Below are positions 1-8,745 of a stretch of 64,000 nt of DNA, piece by piece; the stretch's first letter is position 1, and the number at the start of each line of letters is the position of its first letter. The stretch comes from Vibrio scophthalmi LMG 19158 (GTDB lineage: Bacteria > Pseudomonadota > Gammaproteobacteria > Enterobacterales > Vibrionaceae): NCBI RefSeq assembly GCF_000222585.1, contig NZ_AFWE01000218.1, forward strand, positions 1 to 64,000, given 5' to 3'. The translations under genes and the position numbers were made by a program. The notes below the pieces were generated by a model that was not told where the DNA came from, ran no database searches, and worked only from the letters and a program-made list of their open reading frames with translations.

Positions 1-822
1 ATCACCAAACGTCGCAAGTTTAATCTGACCAATCAGTTCAGGGTGAACAAGTAATACATCCAAAACGCCTTCCAGCAAGGTATAAGACGTTGTAATAAGC
101 GCTTGGGGCACATTCCCCTCATTTACCCACTGCTGAAATATTACTTGTGCCTGTTCACGATTAAAATGCTCGCCATAACCTAACTGTAATTCTATGCCTT
201 GTTCTTTGGTGACAGAACGAATGCCGAGTTCACGTTCACGGGAAATATTGAGTTCTGGCAACGCACCAATCACTCCAATTTTAGTGACGCCGTCACTAAG
301 TATTGACATAGCTAACTCATGTGCCGCACCAAAGTCTTCACTGATCACACAACAAAAATGCTCATCATCCAGTGGACGGTCAATGGCAACAACCGGTGTC
401 CCCTTGCTCTGTAGTGTCAGGTAGAACTCGCTCGCATCAGTAATACAACTCGCAACAAATAACGCATCGACTTTGCGACTGACTAAAGCATCCACCACGC
501 TCTTTTCTGTTTGTGGGTCATCATCAGAGCACGCTATCAGTATTTGGTAACCCGCTTTGCGCGAATTCTGTTCAAGTAATTTCGCTAATTTTGCATAACT
601 GGTGTTTTCTAGATCTGGGATCACCAAACCAAACGAGCGACTGCTTCCAACTCGAAGTGAGCTTGCTGCAACATCAGGTCGATAATTATGTTGTTCGACT
701 ACCGCCATCACTTTTTGCTGTGTCTTCTCGCTGATTCGGTAAGTCTTAGCCTTACCATTGATCACATAACTGGCTGTCGTTTTCGATACGCCGGCCAATT
801 TCGCTATTTCATCCAGTGTCAT
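1..822 (-). CDS. fruR: Fructose repressor FruR/Cra, LacI family (3' end cut by window)
   Basis: Translating the minus strand from the ATG at 820-822 gives an open frame to base 1, 274 codons, so the last ~50 residues of a usual ~325-residue protein are outside the window. Residues 1-25 form a LacI-type helix-turn-helix (MTLDEIAKLAGVSKTTASYV), followed by the hinge and a periplasmic-binding-protein-like effector domain (for example SFGLVIPDLENTSYAKLLEQ). It is divergent from fruBKA, and the gap between them holds several copies of a GCTGAA...TTCAGC dyad that matches the known Cra operator. Family knowledge: the repressor is released by fructose 1-phosphate or fructose 1,6-bisphosphate. Whether it acts only on fruBKA or also globally, as E. 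coli Cra does, cannot be read here. Confidence 0.93.
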   Translation of the reverse strand, partial: MTLDEIAKLAGVSKTTASYVINGKAKTYRISEKTQQKVMAVVEQHNYRPDVAASSLRVGSSRSFGLVIPDLENTSYAKLAKLLEQNSRKAGYQILIACSDDDPQTEKSVVDALVSRKVDALFVASCITDASEFYLTLQSKGTPVVAIDRPLDDEHFCCVISEDFGAAHELAMSILSDGVTKIGVIGALPELNISRERELGIRSVTKEQGIELQLGYGEHFNREQAQVIFQQWVNEGNVPQALITTSYTLLEGVLDVLLVHPELIGQIKLATFGD

Positions 823-892
823 ATTCTAATCTACGTTCTGTGGATTAGATCAAAGTTTATAAACAATGATCTCAACAATGTTTGCATTATAC

Positions 893-908
893 GCTGAATG
901 GATTCAGC
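893..908. promoter_or_regulatory. FruR/Cra operator 1
   Basis: GCTGAATGGATTCAGC is a perfect 7-bp dyad with a 2-bp centre. It closely matches the E. coli Cra consensus GCTGAAWCGWTTCARY. It is the operator nearest the fruR start, so it may serve autoregulation. Confidence 0.85.
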
Positions 909-914
909 ATTAAA

Positions 915-930
915 GCTGAAAGGATTCAGC
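915..930. promoter_or_regulatory. FruR/Cra operator 2
   Basis: GCTGAAAGGATTCAGC, six-base arms GCTGAA/TTCAGC, lies 22 bp (about two helical turns) from operator 1, start to start. That spacing would allow side-by-side binding on one DNA face. Confidence 0.83.
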
Positions 931-1006
931 AAACAACCAATTTGTCGTGTATATCTCAAATATCATGATTATTACCTAGCGGTTTGCTGAATTTTTTTAC
1001 CTAGTT

Positions 1007-1022
1007 GCTGAACCGATTCAGC
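1007..1022. promoter_or_regulatory. FruR/Cra operator 3, next to fruB
   Basis: GCTGAACCGATTCAGC is close to the Cra consensus and sits 41 bp before the fruB ATG, where bound repressor would block the fruBKA promoter. A further half-site TTGCTGAA occurs at 985-992. Confidence 0.87.
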
Positions 1023-1062
1023 GATATTGTAAGTACAACGAATAACACCCTACGAGGCCTCC

Positions 1063-2205
1063 ATGCTAAAGCTTTCCACACAAGACGTATCACTCAATCA
1101 GGAGTTTGCGGACAAGCACGCTGCCATTCATTCTCTCGCTCAGCAACTGGTCGAAAAAGGCTTAGTAGAGCAAGGTTATCACCAAGGTATGGCGGCGCGT
1201 GAAGCGCAAAATTCGACCTATCTCGGCAACGGTATTGCTATCCCACACGGTACTGTCGACACTCGTGACTTAGTTAAACAGACTGGTGTCACTATCTCCC
1301 ATTTTCCTCAAGGCATTGATTGGGGTGACGGCAACCTGGTTTACCTTGCCATCGGCATCGCGGCAAAAAGTGATGAACACTTAGGTATCTTAAAGCAGCT
1401 AACCAATGTTTTAGCTGATGACAACGTTGAAACCGCGCTGAAAACTGCCAACAACGCGGAACAAATCATTGCGCTGCTAAACGGTGAAACACAATTTAAT
1501 ATCGACTTTGATGCCAGCCACATCCAGCTTGGTTTTCCGGCCAGCGATATGATTCAGATGGCGGCAGTTTCAGCTGGCTTACTTAAAAACAGTGGCAGCG
1601 TTAACAACGAATTTGTCGCTGATGTGGTCGCAAAAGCCCCAACCCACCTTGGTGATGGCGTTTGGCTACTAGGTTCGAACAAAGGTGTTAATCAAACCGG
1701 TATGGCATTTGTTTCAACTGCCAATCAGTGCCACTACGAAGGCAAAAACGTCACATCACTGATCACTTTTTCCGCTTGTAATGGCGCGCATCAAGCTCAG
1801 CTTAATGTCATTCAGACGTTGATTGCTAACCACACCATTGGAAGTTTAAACGATAAGACCGCTGAAGAGCTGATCACACTATTTAATCCATTGGTCGATA
1901 TTAGTGCCAACGAAGCTCAAACCGCTGATGGCAATAGTGCGGTTTTCCACATCCGCAACGCTCATGGGTTGCACGCCCGCCCGGGCGCGATGTTAGTTGC
2001 AAGTGCTAAAAAATTCGATGCCACTATTACTGTGCGTAACATTGATTCCGACAGCGCGTTTGTTAACGCAAAAAGCTTAATGAAGGTTATCGCGCTTGGT
2101 GTTAAACACGGCCACCAGTTGGAATTTGTTGCTCAGGGCGACGATGCAAAACAAGCGTTGGCAGCAATTGGACAAGCGATCGAATCTGGTCTAGGTGAGG
2201 CATAA
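1063..2205 (+). CDS. fruB: PTS fructose-specific IIA/HPr diphosphoryl transfer protein FruB
   Basis: 380 residues. The N-terminal EIIA domain (about 1-145) has the phospho-histidine motif GIAIPHG with His62. A central linker/M domain follows, and a C-terminal HPr-like (FPr) domain from about residue 290 has the motif GLHARPG with His304. Phosphate passes from enzyme I to FPr to EIIA to FruA, so the fructose branch bypasses general HPr. First gene of fruB-fruK-fruA; the start ATG follows GAGGCCTCC. Expression should be controlled by FruR through the operators just upstream. Length and domain order match E. coli FruB (376 aa). Confidence 0.95.
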   Translation: MLKLSTQDVSLNQEFADKHAAIHSLAQQLVEKGLVEQGYHQGMAAREAQNSTYLGNGIAIPHGTVDTRDLVKQTGVTISHFPQGIDWGDGNLVYLAIGIAAKSDEHLGILKQLTNVLADDNVETALKTANNAEQIIALLNGETQFNIDFDASHIQLGFPASDMIQMAAVSAGLLKNSGSVNNEFVADVVAKAPTHLGDGVWLLGSNKGVNQTGMAFVSTANQCHYEGKNVTSLITFSACNGAHQAQLNVIQTLIANHTIGSLNDKTAEELITLFNPLVDISANEAQTADGNSAVFHIRNAHGLHARPGAMLVASAKKFDATITVRNIDSDSAFVNAKSLMKVIALGVKHGHQLEFVAQGDDAKQALAAIGQAIESGLGEA

Positions 2206-2209
2206 CCCG

Positions 2210-3181
2210 ATGAATATCAAAGCTACAAACAAAATCAATAAAGTCGTGACCATTACCCTAAATCCAGCATTGGATCTAACGGGTAGTTTGCAGGCCTTAG
2301 TCCAAGGTGGTGTCAGCCTAGTTGAACGAAGTGATTTTCATGCGGCAGGTAAAGGTGTCAATGTCGCACGAGTGTTGAGCGACTTAGGTGCAGACGTCAC
2401 CGTGACAGGGTTTCTTGGCCAAGATAATCAAGAGCTATTTTGTCAGTTATTTGAAGAGATGGGCGCCACGGATCGATTCATTCGCGTAGAGGGGTCAACA
2501 AGGATCAACGTCAAGCTAGTCGAAAGCAATGGCGCCGTTAGCGACATCAATTTTCCCGGCGTAACGGTTAACCAGCACGCGATTGACCTGTTTGAACAAA
2601 CCCTCGATGAGCTTTGCTGCGACCATGACTTCTTCGTGCTTGCGGGTAGCTTACCCAACGGCGTGACACCAGAAATGTGTGCCAACTGGGTGCGTAAACT
2701 CAAAAATAAAGGCAAAAAGGTCCTGTTTGATTCGAGCCGCGCTGCGCTTGAAGCTGGTATCGAAGCTGCACCGTGGCTAATTAAACCCAATGACGAAGAG
2801 CTGGCTGATTTTGCCCAACAACCCGTTGCAAGCGAAAAAGACGTGATCGCTATCGCTGAACAACTCAGTACGAAAGGGATCGACAATATCGTCGTTTCAC
2901 TTGGAGCAAAAGGCGTTATGTGGCTAAACCAAGACCAATGGCTAGCGGCAAAACCACCAAAAATGACGGTCGTTAGCACGGTGGGCGCCGGGGATACCCT
3001 TGTCGCCGGACTATGCTGGGGACACATGCAAAAAATGGAAAAACATCAATTACTCACCTTCGCCACAGCACTCTCTGCCCTTGCGGTTTCACAAGTGGGT
3101 GTTGGTGTCGCCGAGGTTGCAGAAGTTATCGCATTACAACAACAAGTAGAAATCAATCCAATTTCGTCTGAATTCAAATAA
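2210..3181 (+). CDS. fruK: 1-phosphofructokinase FruK
   Basis: 323 residues; converts fructose 1-phosphate to fructose 1,6-bisphosphate with ATP. PfkB/ribokinase fold: N-terminal VTITLNPALDLTG substrate motif, AGKGVNVARVL glycine-rich segment, and the C-terminal PfkB signature STVGAGDTLVAGL with the catalytic Asp in GAGD. The frame is also open from a GTG at 2195 that overlaps the end of fruB. I chose the ATG at 2210 because AGGTGAGG at 2193-2200 is an excellent ribosome binding site for it. The gene begins 4 nt after the fruB stop, which suggests translational coupling. Confidence 0.94.
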   Translation: MNIKATNKINKVVTITLNPALDLTGSLQALVQGGVSLVERSDFHAAGKGVNVARVLSDLGADVTVTGFLGQDNQELFCQLFEEMGATDRFIRVEGSTRINVKLVESNGAVSDINFPGVTVNQHAIDLFEQTLDELCCDHDFFVLAGSLPNGVTPEMCANWVRKLKNKGKKVLFDSSRAALEAGIEAAPWLIKPNDEELADFAQQPVASEKDVIAIAEQLSTKGIDNIVVSLGAKGVMWLNQDQWLAAKPPKMTVVSTVGAGDTLVAGLCWGHMQKMEKHQLLTFATALSALAVSQVGVGVAEVAEVIALQQQVEINPISSEFK

Positions 3182-3196
3182 CAAAAGGTCGATGTT

Positions 3197-4924
3197 ATGA
3201 ATCTAACTATTATTACCGCTTGTCCAAGCGGCGTTGCTAACAGCATTATTGCTGCGGGGCTTTTGGAAAAAGCGGCTCAAGCACTAAACTGGACAGCCAA
3301 TATAGAATGCCAATCGAATGTGATCCCTTACACTGAGATTGGCGAAGCAACCATCGCCGCAAGTGATATTGTGATTATCGCTGCGAACCGTGAAGTTGAT
3401 GACCGACGTTTTGTGGGTAAAAAAGTGTACCGTGTTGATGTTGAAGAAGTCATTCACAACGCACAACAGGTTTTGAAAGACGCCGACACTCAGGCAGTCT
3501 TACTTGAATCTGCTTCCCAATTTAAGCCGGTTTGTACTGATTCTCAGCAGCAAAAACGCATTGTTGCCATTACCGCATGTCCAACAGGCGTAGCACATAC
3601 CTTTATGGCGGCGGAAGCGTTAGAGAAACAAGCGCAGGTGATGGGCCACCAGATCAAAGTGGAAACCCGTGGCTCTGTGGGCGCGAAAAACCAATTGAGT
3701 GCTCAAGAGATCGCTGATGCGGATTTGGTGATTATTGCCGCTGACATTGAAGTCCCTCTAGAGCGCTTTAATGGCAAGAAATTATATAAAACCAGTACGG
3801 GACTTGCTCTCAAGAAAACCGAGCAAGAAATCACAACCGCTTTTGCTAACGCGACCCCTTTCACTGCGAGCGCTGGCGCAACAAATTCAGCAACAGACGA
3901 AAAGAAAGGTGTCTATAAGCACCTAATGACTGGCGTATCTCATATGCTTCCAGTCGTTGTGGCGGGCGGCCTAATCATCGCCCTATCCTTTGTCTTTGGT
4001 ATTAATGCATTTGAAAAAGAAGGCACACTGGCTGCCGCACTAATGACCATCGGTGGTGGCTCTGCATTTGCGCTGATGATCCCTGTCTTAGCGGGCTTTA
4101 TTGCTTTCTCTATTGCAGATCGTCCGGGCCTTGCGCCAGGTTTGGTTGGTGGTATGTTAGCCAGTTCAACTGGTGCTGGCTTCCTAGGCGGTATTGCCGC
4201 AGGTTTCATCGCCGGTTACGCGGCTAAATTTATTGCCGACAAACTGCAGTTACCTCAATCGATGCAGGCGCTTAAGCCAATCCTGATTATTCCATTTGTT
4301 GCGACCTTATTTACCGGTTTAGTCATGATCTATATTGTCGGTGGCCCTGTTGCTGGCATTATGACTGCGCTGACGGATTTCCTTAACAATATGGGCTCAG
4401 ACAGTGCGGTAATGCTTGGTATTGTCCTTGGCGCCATGATGTGTTTTGACCTTGGTGGTCCGGTGAACAAAGCGGCTTACGCTTTTGGTGTTGGCTTATT
4501 GGCCTCACAAACTTACGCGCCAATGGCAGCAATTATGGCAGCCGGTATGGTTCCAGCTCTCGGTATGGGGCTCGCGACGTTCCTTGCAAAAAGTAAATTT
4601 GAGCAAAGTGAACGCGAAGCGGGTAAAGCATCATTCGTTCTTGGTCTGTGTTTTATTTCTGAAGGTGCGATCCCATTTGCTGCAAAAGATCCTATTCGCG
4701 TTATCCCATCATGTATGGCGGGCGGCGCGTTAACGGGGGCACTTTCAATGTTGTTCGGAGCAAAACTGATGGCACCACATGGCGGCTTGTTTGTCCTGTT
4801 GATCCCAAATGCAGTTTCACCGGTGTTGATGTACTTAGTCGCAATTGCAGCAGGTACGGCAGTAACGGGCTTTACTTATGCATTCCTCAAGAGTCGTGAT
4901 AAGAAAGTGGCCGTGACCGCTTAG
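3197..4924 (+). CDS. fruA: PTS fructose-specific EIIB'BC permease FruA
   Basis: 575 residues, inner membrane; imports fructose and phosphorylates it to fructose 1-phosphate. Three parts: an N-terminal EIIB-like domain (1-~100), a second EIIB (~120-215) with the phospho-cysteine motif ITACPTGVAHTF (Cys128), and a hydrophobic EIIC domain from ~235 to the end. The N-terminal copy also keeps a CPSGVA loop (Cys9), so it may not be a dead B' domain. Last gene of the operon, with an intrinsic terminator 42 nt after the stop. E. coli FruA is 563 aa. Confidence 0.95.
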   Translation: MNLTIITACPSGVANSIIAAGLLEKAAQALNWTANIECQSNVIPYTEIGEATIAASDIVIIAANREVDDRRFVGKKVYRVDVEEVIHNAQQVLKDADTQAVLLESASQFKPVCTDSQQQKRIVAITACPTGVAHTFMAAEALEKQAQVMGHQIKVETRGSVGAKNQLSAQEIADADLVIIAADIEVPLERFNGKKLYKTSTGLALKKTEQEITTAFANATPFTASAGATNSATDEKKGVYKHLMTGVSHMLPVVVAGGLIIALSFVFGINAFEKEGTLAAALMTIGGGSAFALMIPVLAGFIAFSIADRPGLAPGLVGGMLASSTGAGFLGGIAAGFIAGYAAKFIADKLQLPQSMQALKPILIIPFVATLFTGLVMIYIVGGPVAGIMTALTDFLNNMGSDSAVMLGIVLGAMMCFDLGGPVNKAAYAFGVGLLASQTYAPMAAIMAAGMVPALGMGLATFLAKSKFEQSEREAGKASFVLGLCFISEGAIPFAAKDPIRVIPSCMAGGALTGALSMLFGAKLMAPHGGLFVLLIPNAVSPVLMYLVAIAAGTAVTGFTYAFLKSRDKKVAVTA

Positions 4925-4965
4925 TCGTTTTCATGCTTCACTCCTGAATCCCCCCCTTATGTAAG

Positions 4966-4990
4966 CGCCTTATTTTTATAAGGCGTTTTT
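4966..4990 (+). terminator. Intrinsic terminator of fruBKA
   Basis: CGCCTTAT and ATAAGGCG form a perfect 8-bp stem with a TTTT loop, followed by TTTTT. Confidence 0.92.
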
Positions 4991-5216
4991 ATATACTCGC
5001 GACTCAACGCGACTTCCTTTATCTGGTTATTTTTCCAATCCCCAATGGAGTGCAAAGCAACACAACGTTGCACCCTAATGAGACGTAGTTCGCCAACTCA
5101 AACAGTAAATATTCAGAAAAACCAATACTTTGCATCATGGCCTATTTCTTGTACTAACCTCAATAAGGTAAGCAACTTATTTGTTTGCAGGCAACGTCAG
5201 AAACCGGAGAGTCACC

Positions 5217-6494
5217 ATGCAAGACACATTAACCATCATCCTCGCTGGAGGTGTCGGTTCACGCTTAAGTCCGTTAACCGATGATCGGGCGAAACCCGCC
5301 GTTCCCTTTGGCGGAAAATACCGGATTATCGATTTTACATTAAGCAATTGCCTTCATTCAGGGCTACGACGAGTACTGGTGCTCACACAATACAAATCGC
5401 ATTCGTTGCAGAAACATCTTCGTGATGGCTGGTCATTACTTAATCCAGAATTGGGGGAATTTATTTCTGTTGTTCCCCCACAAATGCGTGGCGGCGGTAA
5501 ATGGTATGAAGGCACGGCAGATGCGATTTACCACAATCTATGGCTTTTAGAGCGCAGTGATGCCAAGTATGTGGTGGTCCTCTCGGGTGATCATATCTAT
5601 CGTATGGACTATGCTGCGTTGATTGCCGAACATAAAAAGAATGGCGCAAAACTGACCATCGCTTGTATGGGCGTCAACAAGGAAGAAGCTCATCAATTTG
5701 GTGTAGTGAGAACCAGAGCCGACTCGGTTATTACCGAGTTTATTGAAAAACCGAGTGCTCCCCCTACTAACCCCTATGACCCCAATATTGCCGATGTTTC
5801 GATGGGTATTTACGTCTTCAATGCCGATGTGTTACGCGAACAACTTGAATTAGATGCCAAAAAAATCGATTCTAGCCATGATTTTGGTAACGACATCATT
5901 CCTAAGCTGATTGAAAGCCAACAAGTCTATGCCTATCAGTTTTGTAATCCTTTGGGCCGTGTGGCGATGGATTGTTATTGGCGTGATGTGGGCACGATTG
6001 ACTCTTTTTTCCAAGCCAATATGGATTTGTTGGAGCCGATTCCACCCATGAATCTCTATCAGTACGATTGGCCAATTCGAACTTATGAAAGGCAATATCC
6101 ACCAGCTCGCACCGTTTCTTCTGCTACTGGAAATGAAGGCATTTTCATTAACTCGATGATCTCAAATGGCGTCATTAATTCTGGCGGTTCCGTGCAAAAC
6201 TCGATTGTTTCACCCAACGTACGTATCTTGGATGGCGCGACCGTTGTTGACAGTATTTTATTTGACGATGTCGAAGTTGGCGAAGGTTGCCAACTAGTAA
6301 ATTGTATTATCGATAAACACGTCAAGATCCCACCAAGAACACAAATTGGCTTAAATCGTATTGATGATGCACGACGCTTTACTATTTCCCCCAACGGCGT
6401 CGTGGTTGTCCCAGAAAGCTACCGTTTTGAGGGCAATAATCTTGATAGCAATCAGTATGAGCACGAGCTGGTGAAAAACGGTCATGCCATCTAA
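5217..6494 (+). CDS. glgC: Glucose-1-phosphate adenylyltransferase GlgC
   Basis: 425 residues; makes ADP-glucose from glucose 1-phosphate and ATP, the committed step of bacterial glycogen synthesis. The N-terminal nucleotidyltransferase has the signature [21 protein letters not shown], followed by [10 protein letters not shown]. The region around 130-145 has [12 protein letters not shown] (metal/nucleotide site), and the C-terminal third is a left-handed beta-helix regulatory domain. The ATG at 5217 is preferred over upstream TTG codons because CGGAGAG precedes it by about 6 nt. No other glg gene is adjacent; vibrios often carry a second glgC on the small chromosome, and this is probably that copy. 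Confidence 0.93.
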   Translation: MQDTLTIILAGGVGSRLSPLTDDRAKPAVPFGGKYRIIDFTLSNCLHSGLRRVLVLTQYKSHSLQKHLRDGWSLLNPELGEFISVVPPQMRGGGKWYEGTADAIYHNLWLLERSDAKYVVVLSGDHIYRMDYAALIAEHKKNGAKLTIACMGVNKEEAHQFGVVRTRADSVITEFIEKPSAPPTNPYDPNIADVSMGIYVFNADVLREQLELDAKKIDSSHDFGNDIIPKLIESQQVYAYQFCNPLGRVAMDCYWRDVGTIDSFFQANMDLLEPIPPMNLYQYDWPIRTYERQYPPARTVSSATGNEGIFINSMISNGVINSGGSVQNSIVSPNVRILDGATVVDSILFDDVEVGEGCQLVNCIIDKHVKIPPRTQIGLNRIDDARRFTISPNGVVVVPESYRFEGNNLDSNQYEHELVKNGHAI

Positions 6495-6531
6495 CTGTCG
6501 ACGAGCTAAACGACGGGAGTAAGGTATTGAC

Positions 6532-6566
6532 GGTAAAAAAAAACACCCTCTTGACTGAGGGTGTTT
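6532..6566 (-). terminator. Strong hairpin oriented as a minus-strand intrinsic terminator
   Basis: AAACACCCTC (6541-6550), loop TTGACT, GAGGGTGTTT (6557-6566): a perfect 10-bp stem. The T-tract lies on the minus-strand side (A-run at 6535-6543), while the plus strand continues GAGAAG. It could help end glgC transcription weakly, but its orientation fits a minus-strand transcript. Confidence 0.75.
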
Positions 6567-6850
6567 GAGAAGATTGACTAGATCTCCTATAGGGGAATTG
6601 AGTATCGCTTAAACACTGCCAGTAAAAAACAGCAAATTTGTAAATGATTCTTTCCCCGTTTTTGTTCGTATAATCAACAATGTGCTCAATTAATATGGCT
6701 TTACGTATTTTTGCTACGTGAAAGAGGTACGACACAACATTATCAAACAACAACTGATTAAAGCGCTATTCGCTCATTAACGAGATTCAACGATCATTGA
6801 GTTGCAATCGAGTTTGACAGTCCCCATTAAGTAATAAATAAATCAATAAT

Positions 6851-6869
6851 ATTGGTTCTACAAACCAAT
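6851..6869. promoter_or_regulatory. Inverted repeat before the alcohol dehydrogenase gene
   Basis: ATTGGTT, spacer CTACA, AACCAAT: a perfect 7-bp dyad ending 16 bp before the ATG at 6886. It could be a regulator site or a 5' UTR hairpin; no specific regulator is recognised. Confidence 0.4.
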
Positions 6870-6885
6870 CCCTACGAGGTGTGCC

Positions 6886-8040
6886 ATGTCTATGCAATTC
6901 ACTTATCTAAATCCGACAAAAATATTCTTCGGCCAAGGACAAATTGCCGCTATCGCGAGTTCTATTCCTACTACAACTAAAGTACTTGTGGTTTATGGCG
7001 GTGGTTCAATTAAAGCTAACGGTGTGTATCAGCAAGTTGCAGCTGCACTGGAGAATCATCAATGGTGTGAGTTTTCGGGTGTTGAAGCGAATCCAACCAA
7101 AGAAACGCTCGATAAAGCGGTGGCGATTGTCAAAGAGCAGGCGATTGAGATGATCCTTGCCGTCGGTGGTGGTTCGGTTATTGATGGCTGTAAGTACATC
7201 GCTGCGGCATCTCATTACGATGGCGACGGCTGGGATATTTTAACAGGCCAACATCAAGTAAGTTCAGCAACACTTCTGGGTGCAGTTCTTACCCTGCCGG
7301 CAACGGGGTCTGAATCGAATTCTGGAGCGGTTATCACAAAAGCAGCAACGCAAGATAAACTGGCATTTCTTTCCCCTTTTGTTCAACCACAATTCGCGGT
7401 TATGGATCCGGATGTAATGAAATCCTTGCCTGAGCGTCAACTTATCAATGGCTTAGTCGACGCATGGGTTCATACTTGCGAGCAGTATCTGACCTACAAT
7501 CACGGCCATATGGTACAAGATGGCTATGCTGAAGTGTTATTGCGTAATCTTTTAACGCTCGCTAGCCAATATGACCAACGTGATAATGACCAATGGCGAG
7601 AAAACCTAATGTGGACGGCAAACCAAGCGCTCAATGGCTTGATTGGTTCCGGCGTACCACACGATTGGGCGACTCATATGATTGGCCATGAATTAACGGC
7701 CCTTTGGCATGTTGATCACGCGCGATCTTTAGCGATCGTACAACCCTCTCTATTGCGTAATCAGATTGAACTTAAACGCGGCAAACTTGAACAGATGGGC
7801 CGTGAGGTGTTCCGTTTAGACTCCGGTGAGCAGCTTGCTGAGCGCACTATCGACGCGATTGAAGGCTTCTATCACAGCCTTAATGTACCGACTAAACTAA
7901 CCGAACATAACGGCGATAAAGCAGCAGCAATCAATTTAGTTCTTGAGCAACTTGAAAAGCATGGCATGGTTGCGTTAGGTGAAACACAAGCAATTGATTT
8001 GACGCAAAGCCGCGTCATCCTAGAAAACGCGATTGCTTAA
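6886..8040 (+). CDS. Iron-containing alcohol dehydrogenase, YqhD type
   Basis: 384 residues, close to E. coli YqhD (387 aa), a NADPH-dependent broad-range aldehyde reductase. Seen in sequence: nucleotide-binding motif VVYGGGSIKANG (about 35-46), the GGGSVIDGCKYIA segment (94-107), and metal ligands in the expected places, Asp192 and His196 (LVDAWVHTCE), His264 (WATHMIGHE) and His278 (HVDHARS). ATG at 6886 follows GAGGTGTGCC. A single-gene unit with its own upstream dyad. Likely role is reduction of reactive aldehydes; methylglyoxal synthase is encoded about 5 kb away, but that link is only suggestive. Confidence 0.88.
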   Translation: MSMQFTYLNPTKIFFGQGQIAAIASSIPTTTKVLVVYGGGSIKANGVYQQVAAALENHQWCEFSGVEANPTKETLDKAVAIVKEQAIEMILAVGGGSVIDGCKYIAAASHYDGDGWDILTGQHQVSSATLLGAVLTLPATGSESNSGAVITKAATQDKLAFLSPFVQPQFAVMDPDVMKSLPERQLINGLVDAWVHTCEQYLTYNHGHMVQDGYAEVLLRNLLTLASQYDQRDNDQWRENLMWTANQALNGLIGSGVPHDWATHMIGHELTALWHVDHARSLAIVQPSLLRNQIELKRGKLEQMGREVFRLDSGEQLAERTIDAIEGFYHSLNVPTKLTEHNGDKAAAINLVLEQLEKHGMVALGETQAIDLTQSRVILENAIA

Positions 8041-8138
8041 CTTTCCGCTTTTAGTTCTAGGCTTAGCATGACAAGTGCTAAGCCTAAATCTCGTTATTAA
8101 CGCCCTTGTCGATCGCGTTTCAAATCAACGAAGAAAGA

Positions 8139-8516
8139 TTATTGGCTAGAATGTAATCCGATAATATTGCCTTCCGTATCGCTTACTAATGAGATCCGCC
8201 CATGCTCGCCGATCGACATTTTGGGCTGAATGACCTTACCTCCAGCTGCGACAACTTTCTGTTCTTCGTTTAAACAATCCTCGCAAGAAAAATAAACGAT
8301 GACGCTATTCCCTCCAGCCGCCATACCCGGCATTCTAACAATTGTGCCCGTCGCACCATAAGATTCCATATCCGAACCAAAAGCCCACATTTCAATATTT
8401 GATCCATCCGGTGTTTCAATGCGTTCAAGAACAGCGTTAAAGACATCTTGATAAAATGCTTTCGCTCGTTCAACGTCATCTACATAGATTTCAAACCAAC
8501 AAACAGGATTAATCAT
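8139..8516 (-). CDS. VOC (glyoxalase/bleomycin-resistance fold) family protein
   Basis: 125 residues from the ATG at 8516, which follows AGAGGTCAAGGG. The frame stays open 40 codons further upstream, but that part looks like a different, broken gene. Sequence: MINPVCWFEIYVDDVERAKAFYQDVF, the classic first beta-alpha-beta unit of the vicinal-oxygen-chelate fold, and a C-terminal strand ending SDTEGNIIGLHSSQ. Members of this subgroup are usually annotated as glyoxalase-like; neither substrate nor reaction can be assigned. Confidence 0.8.
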   Translation of the reverse strand: MINPVCWFEIYVDDVERAKAFYQDVFNAVLERIETPDGSNIEMWAFGSDMESYGATGTIVRMPGMAAGGNSVIVYFSCEDCLNEEQKVVAAGGKVIQPKMSIGEHGRISLVSDTEGNIIGLHSSQ

Positions 8517-8708
8517 ACCCTTGACCTCTGTACATATAGGTCTGATAAGAATAGTGGCTAGCAGACAAAATTGACCACTTTCACATTCAAATTGCTCTTT
8601 ATGACTACCACATTCAATAAATCCAAACTTTTCCATTAGACGACGGGTAAAAGCTTAATAATTTTCAACATCATATAGAAATTTTGAGTAACAACCGCTA
8701 AGGTTACG
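8517..8708 (-). pseudogene. Remnant of a GNAT acetyltransferase upstream of the VOC gene
   Basis: Reading the minus strand in the same frame as the VOC gene gives YDVENY, a stop (TAA), then AFTRRLMEKFGFIECGSHKE. The pattern N-x-x-S/T-x-R-x-x-E-K-x-G-F is the hallmark of the acetyl-CoA-binding end of GNAT enzymes. A stop interrupts it, no complete upstream part is present, and the frame then runs into the VOC start. I read it as a decayed C-terminus of an acetyltransferase gene; a chance likeness is possible. Confidence 0.5.
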
Positions 8709-8745
8709 GGGATCAATACAGATGGTTTATATCTAAAGGAAAAAT

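Larger units (their letters stand above)
6532..6885 (-). ncRNA. Possible small RNA, or unexplained gap, between glgC and yqhD
   Basis: This 391-nt gap (6495-6885) has no convincing ORF. The only reason to suspect a minus-strand RNA is the terminator at its left end with no minus-strand gene upstream. I could not find a clear minus-strand promoter, so the 5' end is undefined and the span is an outer limit. Confidence 0.25.

Noticed and set aside
930-985. CRP site in the fruR-fruB gap
   Set aside because: Only a TGT half-site resemblance around 953; the second half does not match TCACA.
2443-3027. 194-codon ORF antisense to fruK
   Set aside because: It lies entirely within a convincing fruK gene, with cysteine/serine-rich composition typical of an antisense shadow.
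6382-6753. 123-codon minus-strand ORF downstream of glgC
   Set aside because: It overlaps the glgC end and the hairpin at 6541-6566, lacks a ribosome binding site and has no recognisable domain.
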